Shown one piece after another: positions 37,647-46,311 of a stretch of DNA of 64,000 bases. Each line of letters opens with the position of its first letter. Position 1 is the first letter of the stretch. Origin of the DNA: Thermoclostridium stercorarium subsp. stercorarium DSM 8532 (GTDB taxonomy: Bacteria > Bacillota > Clostridia > DSM-8532). Location of the stretch: contig NC_020134.1 in assembly GCF_000331995.1 (NCBI RefSeq), forward strand, positions 1,525,465-1,589,464. Direction: 5' to 3'. The position numbers and the translations under genes were made by a program. Under the pieces are notes generated by a model that was not told the DNA's origin, made no database searches, and was given only the letters and a program-made list of their open reading frames with translations.

Positions 37647-38162
37647 TTACTCAATAATGATTTCACTGTAATTATCTTTTATGTTTTCGTCATTTAACTG
37701 ACTTCCCTGCTGGTTTTGCGGCAAATCATTACTCTCCATTACAGCAGTAATATCCCGTACAGCCGACGAAACCCCTGTCTCTTCCCTCCCCGTATTTCTG
37801 ATGCTCAGTTTATATCCAAGCAACAGCAGTATCAGCAGGATGGGAATCACTATATACGAAGCAAAAATTACAAACAGAAGCATTATGTTAACCGGTACGT
37901 TTATAATAACATTCCTCTCATTATCTTCAATTATCACCCTTGTTACAAAGCCCTGTTTTATAAGTTTTGATACACTTTGCCAGAAATCACCGGCATTCTT
38001 TCCCGAAATGAAACTTTGCGTTTTCGTTCCGTTTTTGTTTTTTTCAAAATCTACAATGGCCTCAAGCAAATCACCGTTATGTTTTTCCAGAAAAAATTTA
38101 GCCTCTTCGTAACTGCAGTTCGTCCTTTTTCGCATCTGATCCACCTGTTCCAGTGTAATCAT
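37647..38162 (-). CDS. DUF4342-like protein with UBA-like N-terminus and membrane helix
   Basis: 171 residues from ATG 38162, which has GGAGG eight bases upstream; an earlier in-frame ATG lacks this. Residues 1-45 (TLEQVDQMRKRTNCSYEEAKFFLE) form a UBA-like helical domain. About residues 60-85 match the DUF4342 strand segment, and a single long membrane helix lies at about 100-125. The C-terminal 45 residues are acidic and polar. It is the first gene of a three-gene operon with the two-component pair, so a role in signal sensing or in holding the kinase is possible. No activity is known. Confidence 0.7.
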   Translation of the reverse strand: MITLEQVDQMRKRTNCSYEEAKFFLEKHNGDLLEAIVDFEKNKNGTKTQSFISGKNAGDFWQSVSKLIKQGFVTRVIIEDNERNVIINVPVNIMLLFVIFASYIVIPILLILLLLGYKLSIRNTGREETGVSSAVRDITAVMESNDLPQNQQGSQLNDENIKDNYSEIIIE

Positions 38163-38266
38163 TCCAAGCACCTCCGAAATCGCAAATATTTCTACACCGG
38201 ACATTGTATTACCGAAACATTAACGGTAGCTTTACGATTAATTAAAATTTCATTAGAAATACTAAA

Positions 38267-38300
38267 AATAAAGCGGGTGAACTTGTCACACCGCTTTATT
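38267..38300 (-). terminator. Terminator of the CE7 esterase gene
   Basis: Stem AATAAAGCGG (38267-38276) with CCGCTTTATT (38291-38300), extended inside by GTG/CAC. On the minus strand TTTATTTTTAG follows. Confidence 0.85.
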
Positions 38301-38307
38301 AAAATTT

Positions 38308-39270
38308 CTATAAACCGAGCATAAACTGGTATTTTATGTCTTCAAAACCCGGCAAATATTCATGTCCGTAATCAGGATATATTACAATATCCTTTTTGGA
38401 TTTTATTTTGTTATACACAGCAAACTGAGTGGAAGGCGGGCATACGGTATCCATAAGCCCGGTGGCCATCAGCACTTCTCCCTGGATTCTGTCCGCAAGG
38501 TGTTGAATATCAATGTATCCCAGTTTTGTAAAAATATCTTCCTCTCGTAAATGCAGCGGATCAAATCTCCTGAAATACTGAGACAGCTCCAGATAGGCAT
38601 CCTTCGCTAAATCCATGTCCCATACTCTTTTATAATCACTGAGGAAAGGATATACGGGCACAAGTCTTTTTATTTCGGGTACCAGTGCCGCGCACGCGAT
38701 TGTCAAGCCTCCGCCCTGGGAACCGCCGGTTGCCCCGATCCTGTTTCTGTCCACATAAGGCAAATTCATTACAATTTTTGCCAGCATTGCCGTGTCAAGG
38801 AATATATTCCTGAAAAGCAGGTTGTCAGGATCGGGATCGTCAAGGCCGCGGATTATATGCCCCTGAAGCGTATTGCCCAATACTCCTCCCCTGTCCTCGG
38901 ACAGTCCGCCCTGTCCACGGCAGTCCATTGCCGCAATGGTAAAGCCTGATGCAACATACCCGAGATAATTATACCAATCACCGCTGTTACCTGAATAACC
39001 GTGGAAGTTTAGAATTGCCGGCATAGGTCCGTCATTGTTCCTGGGTTTCATCAGTTTGGCGTAAATTCGCGCCCCCTTTACCCCGGTAAAGTACAAATGG
39101 TAGCATTCAGCAACGGGGCTTTTAAAATCCGCCGGTATAATCTCCACATTGGGATCTGTGGCGTTCATTTCATCCAAGGCTCTTTGCCAGTATTCATCAA
39201 AATCCTTTGGTTTTGGATTGGTCCCCGTGTAATTTTTCAGCTGCTCAAGAGGCATTTCAAAAACAGCCAT
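38308..39270 (-). CDS. Acetyl xylan esterase / cephalosporin-C deacetylase (CE7)
   Basis: 320 residues, the standard CE7 length. The N-terminus MPLEQLKNYTGTNPKP with DFDEYW is typical. The oxyanion region is RGQGG, and the nucleophile serine is in GGSQGGGLT (about 180-188). The acid aspartate is in GLMDTVCPP and the histidine in DYGHEYL. No signal peptide is visible, consistent with an intracellular esterase that removes acetyl groups from imported xylo-oligosaccharides. It stands alone between its own promoter (39297-39325) and terminator. Confidence 0.93.
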   Translation of the reverse strand: MAVFEMPLEQLKNYTGTNPKPKDFDEYWQRALDEMNATDPNVEIIPADFKSPVAECYHLYFTGVKGARIYAKLMKPRNNDGPMPAILNFHGYSGNSGDWYNYLGYVASGFTIAAMDCRGQGGLSEDRGGVLGNTLQGHIIRGLDDPDPDNLLFRNIFLDTAMLAKIVMNLPYVDRNRIGATGGSQGGGLTIACAALVPEIKRLVPVYPFLSDYKRVWDMDLAKDAYLELSQYFRRFDPLHLREEDIFTKLGYIDIQHLADRIQGEVLMATGLMDTVCPPSTQFAVYNKIKSKKDIVIYPDYGHEYLPGFEDIKYQFMLGL

Positions 39271-39296
39271 ATTGCATCCTCCTTTTCCTAATCAGA

Positions 39297-39325
39297 ATTA
39301 TAACGTTAATTTTTTACATCAACAA
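39297..39325 (-). promoter_or_regulatory. Promoter of the CE7 esterase gene
   Basis: TTGTTG (39320-39325) and perfect TATAAT (39297-39302) are spaced 17 bp, ending 26 bp before the ATG. Confidence 0.65.
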
Positions 39326-39359
39326 TAATTTATTTAAAATGGACATGGAATCGGCGATG

Positions 39360-39388
39360 TGGACAATGACTGCCCTGTTTGGTAAAAT
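39360..39388 (+). promoter_or_regulatory. Possible promoter of the acyltransferase gene
   Basis: TGGACA (39360-39365) and TAAAAT (39383-39388) are spaced 17 bp, about 60 bp before the ATG at 39448. Confidence 0.45.
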
Positions 39389-39447
39389 AAAAAGGACAGA
39401 GTGATCTCCGGATATCTTTATTTTTTTTTCTCATTCAGGAGGATGGA

Positions 39448-40662
39448 ATGAAAGCAGGGCAGTATCACTACAGCAAATGGTTTAACAAATTCTTAAAATC
39501 CACTTTTGGGTTATATCTCATTAAGCGTTTTAATGTAAGGATATTCAACAGCAAAATTCTGAACATAAAACCCCCGTATCTGGTTATCGGAAATCATGTA
39601 GGACTTTGGGATCCTTTTTTAATGTCCATTGGGATACCGGAACCCATTTATTTTGTTATTTCGGATTCTTATTTCAGGAATTTTTGGCTGAGACAGCTTC
39701 TGAAACTTGTCGGCGGGATACCCAAATCCAAAATGCTTGCCGATTCCGGAACTGTCCGCGCTATATTGTCCATAACAAAGCGAAACGGCGTGATCGGTCT
39801 GTACCCTGAAGGTGCACGCAACTGGGATCTGAAAAATGTGCCTGTTATTTATTCCACCGCCAAGCTGATAAAAAACCTCAAAATTCCTGTTATAACCACG
39901 TTGATGCAGGGGGCAGGTCTCACAAGACCAAGATGGGCAAGAAGTTCAAGAACAGGCATAATAAACCTGAACTATGACGTTCTGTTGACTCCTGAAGAAA
40001 TAAAAAAAATGGATGTGGACGAAATTTACAACAAAGTGGTGGACGGAATTAAATTTAATGAATACGTTTGGCAGAAAAAAAACATGATCCCCTTTCGTGG
40101 CAAAAATCTTGCGGAGTATCTTGATTTGTTTCTGGTAGTGTGCCCACGCTGCAAATCCCTGTGTTCCCTGCACAGCCACGGCAACTTTTTTACCTGCAAA
40201 AATTGCAGTTATTCGGTAGAGTACAACGAATATGGTTTTTTAAAAACCAACGATGAAAAATATTTCGATTCACCGCAGTCCTGGAGCGAATGGCAAAATA
40301 ACTATCTTTACGAACTGTTTTCAAAAGACGAATACGTAACCTGCAAAGTTCCTCTGTTTACCGATACAAACGCAAAACTGTTCACCGGTAAACGCAGAGG
40401 AAAACTAAGAAAATACAAATGGATGGGAAAAGTGGAATTATATTTTGACAGGTTTGATTTCATTCCTGAAAAAGGAGACAGGTATTCCTTTCCGTTGGAT
40501 GAGATTTCCGGCATGAATATTCAGAACAATAACAAATTTGAGTTTTATCACAATAATGTTCTTTACCGTTTTAGATTTACCACGCAGCATAAATCGGTTT
40601 ACAAGTATGAGCTGGCCATTAACATTATTAACAAAATCAAAACCGGTATTCCGGCAAACTGA
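39448..40662 (+). CDS. PlsC-type acyltransferase with C-terminal zinc ribbon and extra domain
   Basis: 404 residues. The acyltransferase domain (about 25-225) has the HxxxxD-type motif as NHVGLWD and the LYPEGARNWD substrate block of 1-acylglycerol-3-phosphate acyltransferases. A four-cysteine ribbon (CPRC and CKNC, about 231-255) follows. The last 130 residues (FTGKRRGKLRKYKWMG, YSFPLDEISGM) look beta-rich, possibly PH- or GRAM-like. Standard PlsC proteins stop at about 200-250 residues. GGAGG precedes the ATG. It probably acylates a lipid at the membrane; the substrate may not be lysophosphatidate. Confidence 0.85.
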   Translation: MKAGQYHYSKWFNKFLKSTFGLYLIKRFNVRIFNSKILNIKPPYLVIGNHVGLWDPFLMSIGIPEPIYFVISDSYFRNFWLRQLLKLVGGIPKSKMLADSGTVRAILSITKRNGVIGLYPEGARNWDLKNVPVIYSTAKLIKNLKIPVITTLMQGAGLTRPRWARSSRTGIINLNYDVLLTPEEIKKMDVDEIYNKVVDGIKFNEYVWQKKNMIPFRGKNLAEYLDLFLVVCPRCKSLCSLHSHGNFFTCKNCSYSVEYNEYGFLKTNDEKYFDSPQSWSEWQNNYLYELFSKDEYVTCKVPLFTDTNAKLFTGKRRGKLRKYKWMGKVELYFDRFDFIPEKGDRYSFPLDEISGMNIQNNNKFEFYHNNVLYRFRFTTQHKSVYKYELAINIINKIKTGIPAN

Positions 40663-40994
40663 TTATGCTTCTGTCCCATTAACAGTTCCGGAAGCAATGT
40701 GTTTACACGTTTATGTACTGCCAGTACGGCGGCTGGATATGTCAGCCAACTCTTAGCCAGGCCCACCGTTATATAAACTTTACCGTTATACCTGTTATAG
40801 TATTGTGAGGCCCGCTCTGTTCAGCGGTGAAGAATGCAGACGCCGGCTACATTTGGACACACCTTTAAATTTCCGGTTCAGGACACTGCTTCAAGCATAA
40901 TTATATATGGTTATTTTGCCATTATCTATATTATTAATATGTTCCATTTACCTGGTCTCAATTACCTTTTCAATAAAAGGATTTATGTATAAAA
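40663..40994. other. Intergenic stretch without a recognised gene
   Basis: No supported frame, RNA or clean repeat. Parts (around 40801-40890) have GC-richer coding-like composition unlike the AT-rich remainder and may be decayed mobile-element sequence, but I could not identify the source. Confidence 0.3.
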
Positions 40995-41051
40995 AAACTC
41001 CCTTCTGGTTCATTGCTGCCAATCCAGCCAGAAAGGAGTTTCTTTATCATG
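40995..41051 (-). terminator. Terminator of guaA
   Basis: Stem of 14 positions with one mismatch (40995-41008 with 41038-41051) and a long loop, followed on the minus strand by seven T. Confidence 0.85.
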
Positions 41052-41085
41052 TGTAAATTAAAATGTGCCGATAAATTCCGGACAC

Positions 41086-42624
41086 TCATTCCCATTCGAT
41101 TGTAGCAGGCGGTTTTGTCGTTATATCATATACTACACGGTTAACGCTTTTTACCTCATTTACAATTCTGCTGGATACCCTTTCAAGAACCGAATAAGGT
41201 ATTTTTGCCCAGTCTGCAGTCATAAAGTCGGTGGTTGTAACGGCTCTGAGTGCAACGGTATAGTCATAAGTCCTTTCATCGCCCATTACACCGACACTTC
41301 TCATGCTTGTCAGTACCGCAAAATACTGGTTTATTGTCTTGTTCAGGCCCGCTTTTTCAATTTCATCCCTGAATATCTGATCCGCTTCCCTTAATATTTC
41401 CAGTTTTTCAAAAGTAACTTCGCCGATTACCCTGATAGCCAGGCCTGGTCCGGGGAAAGGCTGTCTCCAGACCATGTGCTCGGGCAGCCCCAGTTCAAGG
41501 CCTACCTTACGCACCTCGTCCTTGAAAAGATCCCTGAGCGGTTCTATTATTTCTTCAAAATCTATATGTTCAGGGAGCCCGCCCACGTTGTGATGGCTTT
41601 TTATTACTGCCGCGTCTCCGATCCCGCTTTCAATAACGTCCGGATAAATTGTTCCCTGGACAAGGAAATCAACTTTTCCAAGTTTTCTGGCCTCTTCCTC
41701 GAACACGCGTATAAATTCTTCACCGACTATTTTTCTTTTACGTTCAGGATCGGTTACTCCTGCAAGGCGCTTTAAAAAACGCTCCTGGGCGTTAACCCTT
41801 ATGAAATTCATATCAGCAAACTGGCGCCTGAAAACATCCTCCACCTGTTGAGCTTCATTTTTTCTCATCAGGCCGTGATCAACCAGGATACATGTAAGCT
41901 GCTTTCCCACCGCTTTATATACCAAAGCCGCTGCAACTGCGGAATCAACCCCTCCGGATAATGCACACAATACTTTTTTATTTCCTACCTTTGCCCTTAT
42001 TTTTTCAACAGTGCTTTCTATAAACGAAGACATTTTCCAATCCGGCCGGCAACCACAGACATTAAACAGAAAATTTTTGATTATTTCCTGTCCATACGGA
42101 GTATGAAGAACTTCGGGATGGAACTGAACACCGTAAAGTTTCTTTTCCCTGTTCCCCATTGCAGCGACGGGACAATTGCGTGTTCTTGCCAAAACTTCAA
42201 AACCCGGAGGCATTTTTTCAACCTGGAATGTGTGGCTCATCCAGCAACTGGTTTCGGTATCTATATTTGAAAACAAATCATTATCGGCTTCAAGAGCAAT
42301 TTCAACTCTGCCGTATTCGCCGCTTGAGGCCTTTCCAACAGTACCTCCAAGTTCGGCGGCCATCAACTGCATTCCGTAGCAGATGCCGAGAATTGGCACA
42401 CCAGCACCGAAAATTTCAGGATCGCATTTTGGAGCGCCTTCATTCAGTACTGAAGCAGGACCCCCGGTAAAAATAATACCTTTCGGATTTTTCGCAAGAA
42501 TTTTGTCCAAAGGTGTATTATATGGCAGTACCTCGCAGTATACACTGGCATCACGTACTCTTCTTGCAATAAGCTGATTGTACTGCCCTCCAAAATCAAG
42601 AATTATTATTGTATCATGATTCAA
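41086..42624 (-). CDS. guaA: GMP synthase (glutamine-hydrolysing)
   Basis: 512 residues from TTG 42624, placed eight bases after AGGAGG; earlier codons overlap the ribosome site. GuaA aminates XMP to GMP. The class I amidotransferase domain has the nucleophile in GICYGMQLM and the histidine/glutamate in HPEVLHT. The ATP-pyrophosphatase loop is SGGVDS, and the dimerisation domain ends [17 protein letters not shown]. The -35/-10 pair at 42730-42758 fits its promoter. No guanine riboswitch is present. Confidence 0.97.
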   Translation of the reverse strand: MNHDTIIILDFGGQYNQLIARRVRDASVYCEVLPYNTPLDKILAKNPKGIIFTGGPASVLNEGAPKCDPEIFGAGVPILGICYGMQLMAAELGGTVGKASSGEYGRVEIALEADNDLFSNIDTETSCWMSHTFQVEKMPPGFEVLARTRNCPVAAMGNREKKLYGVQFHPEVLHTPYGQEIIKNFLFNVCGCRPDWKMSSFIESTVEKIRAKVGNKKVLCALSGGVDSAVAAALVYKAVGKQLTCILVDHGLMRKNEAQQVEDVFRRQFADMNFIRVNAQERFLKRLAGVTDPERKRKIVGEEFIRVFEEEARKLGKVDFLVQGTIYPDVIESGIGDAAVIKSHHNVGGLPEHIDFEEIIEPLRDLFKDEVRKVGLELGLPEHMVWRQPFPGPGLAIRVIGEVTFEKLEILREADQIFRDEIEKAGLNKTINQYFAVLTSMRSVGVMGDERTYDYTVALRAVTTTDFMTADWAKIPYSVLERVSSRIVNEVKSVNRVVYDITTKPPATIEWE

Positions 42625-42729
42625 CAAAAAGCCCTCCTTTCGGGTTTGAAAAAACAAATTTCACCGGTTCTTTTCCGCGCCTTTTCTTTATTTCGGTATG
42701 TATTATGCTATGTAATTCAATATTTCTAT

Positions 42730-42758
42730 ATTATAGTTTAAAATATTTTTGCGCGCAA
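42730..42758 (-). promoter_or_regulatory. Promoter of guaA
   Basis: TTGCGC (42753-42758) and perfect TATAAT (42730-42735) are 17 bp apart. The leader is about 100 nt. Confidence 0.6.
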
Positions 42759-42834
42759 CGAAAATTTATTTAACCTTTTACAGCTTGTTTCATATATTAT
42801 TATTGAAAAATCAATTAAAGGAGATGAACACTGT

Positions 42835-42990
42835 TTGAAGTATACCGAGTTTAAGGAATTTCTTGAAAAACATCCCTACTGTTTTACGCCTAACAAAGAA
42901 AAACAGAAAGAGTTCGACCGCAGGGTGGCGACCGCTGAAAAAAGGCCTATAATTTTTGCTCATCACGAAGGAAAGGAAACGAAAAATTAA
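42835..42990 (+). CDS. Small hypothetical protein, 51 residues
   Basis: TTG start after AAAGGAGAT. The product begins KYTEFKEFLEKHPYC and ends with RPIIFAHHEGKETKN; it is basic, soluble and unrecognised. The frame is supported by the ribosome site, by coding-like composition and by a terminator 15 bp after the stop. No partner is evident. The spacing from GGAG to the TTG is slightly long (11 bases), so confidence is moderate. Confidence 0.55.
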   Translation: MKYTEFKEFLEKHPYCFTPNKEKQKEFDRRVATAEKRPIIFAHHEGKETKN

Positions 42991-43004
42991 AACCAATAAA
43001 TAAA

Positions 43005-43056
43005 AAGGCTCTCTTCACGCATTTGCCATTTCGGACGAAAACCGTGAAGGAGCCTT
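43005..43056. terminator. Bidirectional terminator
   Basis: AAGGCTC-CTTCACG (43005-43019, one bulge) pairs with CGTGAAGGAGCCTT (43043-43056). The minus side is followed by TTTTTATTTATT, ending the lipoprotein gene; the plus side ends the small ORF less strongly. Confidence 0.75.
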
Positions 43057-43081
43057 ATTTCTTATCCAATGCAAACAGGTT

Positions 43082-44305
43082 TCACTCTTTTAAAAATGCA
43101 TCGGGATCGTATTTATTATTTGCGTCCCAGAAAATCCACTGTTCATACCCTGCATCGTAAACAGCCTGTATTTGCTGCCTGTACTGCTCTGCGGTATATT
43201 TCTGGTACGATCCTTCCGGGAGCCAGCTGGCAGTGTAAGCCTGCAGATAGGGCCGAATATCGGCTTTGTAATTTTCAACCTTTGACAGCCTTTCCCGCGC
43301 CATCAGAAGCGTATTGTAAACAACCGCATATGGTTCAAGATCGGGGTTTGGAAATTTAATTCCGTTTACAATCTGCCCTCTTGCATACAGTGAAGGATAA
43401 GTCATAGGCGAGATATAGTCCAGTTCCTTGCCTATTAATTCAAGATACTGTCCTATGTCCTCCCGATCTTCAGGGCTTACACACACAATTCCGAAAATAT
43501 CGGCTGACAAAGTCACATCAGGCAACTCTTTTCTTGCATATGCGAGAAAATTATTAATTACCTCATGCTTTACAAAACCGGTTTGCCCAAAATTCATTTT
43601 ACTCCTGTCCCCGTCAGGGAAACGCACATAATCAAACTGAATTTCGTCAAACCCCAGTTCCACGGCTTCCCTTGCAATGTCCACAATATATTTCCAATTT
43701 CGTTCATCACAAGGATTCAGCCATGTTATTTCCTTATCCTTTTTATTCTCGCGCCATAACCCCCCGTCGACATGCTTGACTGCCCGTTCAGGGTATTTTT
43801 TCGAATAAGCCGGGTCCCTGAAGCATACTATTCTCCCTATAACATAAATATCTTTTGCATGAAGGGTTTCAAGAAGTTTTTTCGCGTCATATTTTTTAAG
43901 GTATGTACCGGCTTCCACTACCGCAGGAACCTTTGATTCATAGCTTACTATGCCGTCATCGTTTTTGATGTCTATCACAAGAGCATTAAGCTCCGTCTCT
44001 TCTATAAGCTTTATGTAATAATCCATTCTTTCCTTGTTTCCCGCCGACCATCCCGTAAGATACAGACCTTTTACCTTTACATCCTTCTTAACGGCAGAGG
44101 GAGTCGGCACGGCCGTCGGTTCAGGCGTTGGTGTCGGGGTAGGAGTATTGAAAACCATTTCATGTTCCGGTTCCGGCGTTACAAACACCTGTTTACTTTG
44201 ATCAGTCAGGGAAGTTTTTCCGGAATTTTCAAATTTGCATCCGGTAACAAGAAAAACAAATAGAACGCAAAAAAACGGCAGCACCAAGCTTTTGTACCTT
44301 CTCAT
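43082..44305 (-). CDS. Lipoprotein with predicted glycoside-hydrolase-like TIM barrel (DUF4015-like)
   Basis: 407 residues from ATG 44305 (AGGAGG six bases upstream). The signal is a basic start, a hydrophobic run and the lipobox VTGC, so the mature protein is lipid-anchored outside. A Thr/Pro linker (TPTPTPTPEP) follows. From about 95 on, the barrel shows KGLYLTGW, NALVIDIKNDDG, DEIQFDYVRFPDG and ISPMTYPSLYARG, as in DUF4015 putative glycosidases. Activity is unknown; wall or exopolysaccharide is the likely substrate. Confidence 0.85.
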   Translation of the reverse strand: MRRYKSLVLPFFCVLFVFLVTGCKFENSGKTSLTDQSKQVFVTPEPEHEMVFNTPTPTPTPEPTAVPTPSAVKKDVKVKGLYLTGWSAGNKERMDYYIKLIEETELNALVIDIKNDDGIVSYESKVPAVVEAGTYLKKYDAKKLLETLHAKDIYVIGRIVCFRDPAYSKKYPERAVKHVDGGLWRENKKDKEITWLNPCDERNWKYIVDIAREAVELGFDEIQFDYVRFPDGDRSKMNFGQTGFVKHEVINNFLAYARKELPDVTLSADIFGIVCVSPEDREDIGQYLELIGKELDYISPMTYPSLYARGQIVNGIKFPNPDLEPYAVVYNTLLMARERLSKVENYKADIRPYLQAYTASWLPEGSYQKYTAEQYRQQIQAVYDAGYEQWIFWDANNKYDPDAFLKE

Positions 44306-44494
44306 CATAAGCCTCCTGATTTTTTCTTGTGTGAAATCTCCTTTTCCCGAAAACATAATATTTTTCGGGAGTTTATCCACTATGTTTACATAATATATTA
44401 TACTACAACAAAAATAGATAATGGTACAAAAATTACTGCCATTTTTCTGTCCCAGGACCTTCCCTGACGGAAATTCCTGCACAGGCTTTCATAT

Positions 44495-45364
44495 TTATTC
44501 CACACTTTCCCATCTTCCCGTTGCTCCACAGGGCAAAACCAATCCGGAGGCTGAAACAGGCAAGCCGATTTCATCACTGTAAACATTACCCCCGAACCTT
44601 TTTGCCACCGACATGGACAAAACATTTGTCAGAACGCTCGGGGCAAGGCCTGTTGTGTATGAATTGATCAGGAAAAAAAGAGGTTCCGGGCTTAAAATGT
44701 CCATACAAAGTTCCACCAGCCCGAAAAGCTCGTCTTCTATTTTCCACAGCTCTCCGTTCGGGCCTCTTCCGTAAGAAGGCGGATCCATAATTATTGCTTC
44801 GTACATTTTCCCGCGTCGTTTTTCCCTGCGCACGAATTTCACCACATCGTCGACGATAAACCTTACCGGACGGTCGCTCAGTCCGGACAATGCAAGATTT
44901 TCCTTCGCCCTTGTAACCATACCTTTTGCCGCGTCCACATGGCAGACCTCGGCTCCGGCATAGGCACATGCCACGGTGGCCCCGCCGGTGTATGCAAAAA
45001 GGTTAAGTACACGAACGGGTTTTTTCGCCGATTTTATCTTCTCAATCATCCAGTCCCAGTTTACGGCCTGTTCAGGGAATAAACCAGTATGCTTGAATCC
45101 TGTCGGCTCTATATAAAACAAAAGGTTTCTATAGCTTATAGTCCATCTTTCGGGAAGTTTTCTTTTATATTCCCAGCTTCCTCCCCCGCTTCTGCTCCTG
45201 TGATAATGGGCATCCACCCTTTCCCATACTTCATCATCCGCGGTATGCGGCCAGATGGCCTGCGGGTCCGGTCTTCTCAGAATGAATTTTCCCCATCTTT
45301 CAAGTTTTTCACCGTTTCCCGTATCAATAAGTTCATAATCCACCCATTTGTCAGCAAGCAACAT
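44495..45364 (-). CDS. Class I SAM-dependent methyltransferase, RlmI/K-like
   Basis: 289 residues. The SAM site is VRVLNLFAYTGGATVACA, followed by VDAAKGMVTRAKEN. The catalytic motif is IIMDPPSYGRGPNG, the DPPS/T form of rRNA base methyltransferases. Unlike RlmI there is no N-terminal PUA domain; residues 1-110 instead hold a beta-rich region with WERVDAHYHRSRSGGGSWEYKRKLPE (shown here only as a landmark around residues 48-72). Probable target is 23S rRNA, not assigned. GGAGG precedes the ATG. Confidence 0.82.
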   Translation of the reverse strand: MLLADKWVDYELIDTGNGEKLERWGKFILRRPDPQAIWPHTADDEVWERVDAHYHRSRSGGGSWEYKRKLPERWTISYRNLLFYIEPTGFKHTGLFPEQAVNWDWMIEKIKSAKKPVRVLNLFAYTGGATVACAYAGAEVCHVDAAKGMVTRAKENLALSGLSDRPVRFIVDDVVKFVRREKRRGKMYEAIIMDPPSYGRGPNGELWKIEDELFGLVELCMDILSPEPLFFLINSYTTGLAPSVLTNVLSMSVAKRFGGNVYSDEIGLPVSASGLVLPCGATGRWESVE

Positions 45365-45652
45365 ATGGCTGATAACCTCCGATTAATTTTCGCCTAATTT
45401 TACCACAGTAAGCCGTACAATATCAACTCATGTTATTGTCAGTCCTTACAGGCAAACATTCACATCTTCCGAGGTAAGATATTCTTTATTTCAATCTTGA
45501 TGAATTAACATACATAGTTCTGCAAATCTATTTTTGCTTTGTCTTTGGTGAAATATTAAATAAATTCATTCCACAAGCTGAAATATTTACGCTATAGGGA
45601 ATAATAAAAAAATGCAGTGTATTGTTAAATACAAAAAGGAGGTTTATACATT
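45365..45652. other. Intergenic region before the DUF3787-like gene
   Basis: AT-rich, no gene or hairpin recognised. No convincing sigma-A pair is seen ahead of the 45653 gene, so a sporulation sigma factor is possible, but I could not fit a consensus. Confidence 0.3.
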
Positions 45653-45820
45653 ATGAGTGATAACAAAAAAAAACAGATGTTTATGCAAAAACCAATCGAA
45701 AGGCATGATACCGCTTCATGGGCTGACATTGAGCAGCTCGAACCGGAAACAGGAGTGATAATACCTAAGGAATCCGGTGTTATTAATGCCAAGGAATACG
45801 TGGACCAAAACCAAAAATAG
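45653..45820 (+). CDS. DUF3787-like small protein (spore-surface type)
   Basis: 55 residues, perfect AAAGGAGG before the ATG. The core PIERHDTASWADIEQ and the tail INAKEYVDQNQK resemble the clostridial DUF3787 family, one member of which is reported on Clostridioides difficile spores. The protein is hydrophilic with no signal peptide. A long perfect hairpin follows at 45888-45920. Family assignment rests on remembered motif similarity. Confidence 0.65.
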   Translation: MSDNKKKQMFMQKPIERHDTASWADIEQLEPETGVIIPKESGVINAKEYVDQNQK

Positions 45821-45887
45821 ACATTTTTCTTTGGTTTAACAAGTTTTAGGACGAAAAGAAATCGAAAAAACTTTTTTCACTATCAAA

Positions 45888-45920
45888 CCGGTAAAGCTGA
45901 CCGGGGGTCAGCTTTACCGG
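45888..45920. terminator. Perfect 15-bp hairpin
   Basis: CCGGTAAAGCTGACC and its exact complement enclose a three-base loop. No T-run follows on either strand, so it is either a weak terminator or an RNA-stability element of the preceding small gene. Confidence 0.5.
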
Positions 45921-45949
45921 AAAGACTAATTGTTCCGTCATAAATGAAA

Positions 45950-46257
45950 TCATTGCTGTTTTCTGTTATATTCCTCGAATACTGCTGTACCTGACAATAA
46001 GTCGAAATAGCCTTTATTGCCGCTATTGAACGTAAAAATCACGATATTTTGGTCAACCAGTATCTCATCAAAAACTATCATACCGGCATCGGGATACTCG
46101 TAAACGGTTCTTTGAGTATTCATTTACATCATTTAGATCACACTTAAGTTCAAATATAATACCTGTAGACTGCTCATCTTTCAGAGAACCGCCGATAATT
46201 TTGCTGTATGCCGAAACAGCCATTCCTGATTTTTTCAGCTCTGTCTGTACCGTATTT
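45950..46257 (-). pseudogene. Frameshifted remnant of an unknown gene
   Basis: The minus strand reads about 50 codons (TELKKSGMAVSAYSK ... FELKCDLNDVNEYS) to about 46110. The sense continues in another frame with RTVYEYPDAGMIVFDEILV and ends FEEYNRKQQ at 45950. Both parts look like normal protein, so one frameshift and a missing N-terminus explain them best. I do not recognise the family. It lies between nifJ's terminator and the 45888 hairpin. Confidence 0.6.
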
Positions 46258-46277
46258 CAGCCCGTATAACAAATTTA

Positions 46278-46304
46278 AAGGCGTCTTTTGGGAAAAGACG
46301 CCTT
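46278..46304 (-). terminator. Terminator of nifJ
   Basis: Perfect 12-bp stem AAGGCGTCTTTT with AAAAGACGCCTT around GGG, followed on the minus strand by TAAATTTG. It starts 8 bp past the nifJ stop. Confidence 0.85.
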
Positions 46305-46311
46305 AATCCTG

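Noticed and set aside
40795-40900. GC-richer patch that looked like a transposase scrap
   Set aside because: No frame longer than about 25 codons and no family motif could be read.
42625-42835. Possible purine riboswitch before guaA
   Set aside because: The leader lacks the three-helix purine core and has no terminator-antiterminator pair.
42811-42996. 61-codon minus-strand frame with a hydrophobic run, opposite the 51-residue gene
   Set aside because: No ribosome site; the plus-strand frame has start signal and terminator and explains the sequence better.
44101-44170. Short repeated ACCCCGACACC-like run
   Set aside because: It encodes the Thr/Pro linker of the lipoprotein; not an independent repeat.
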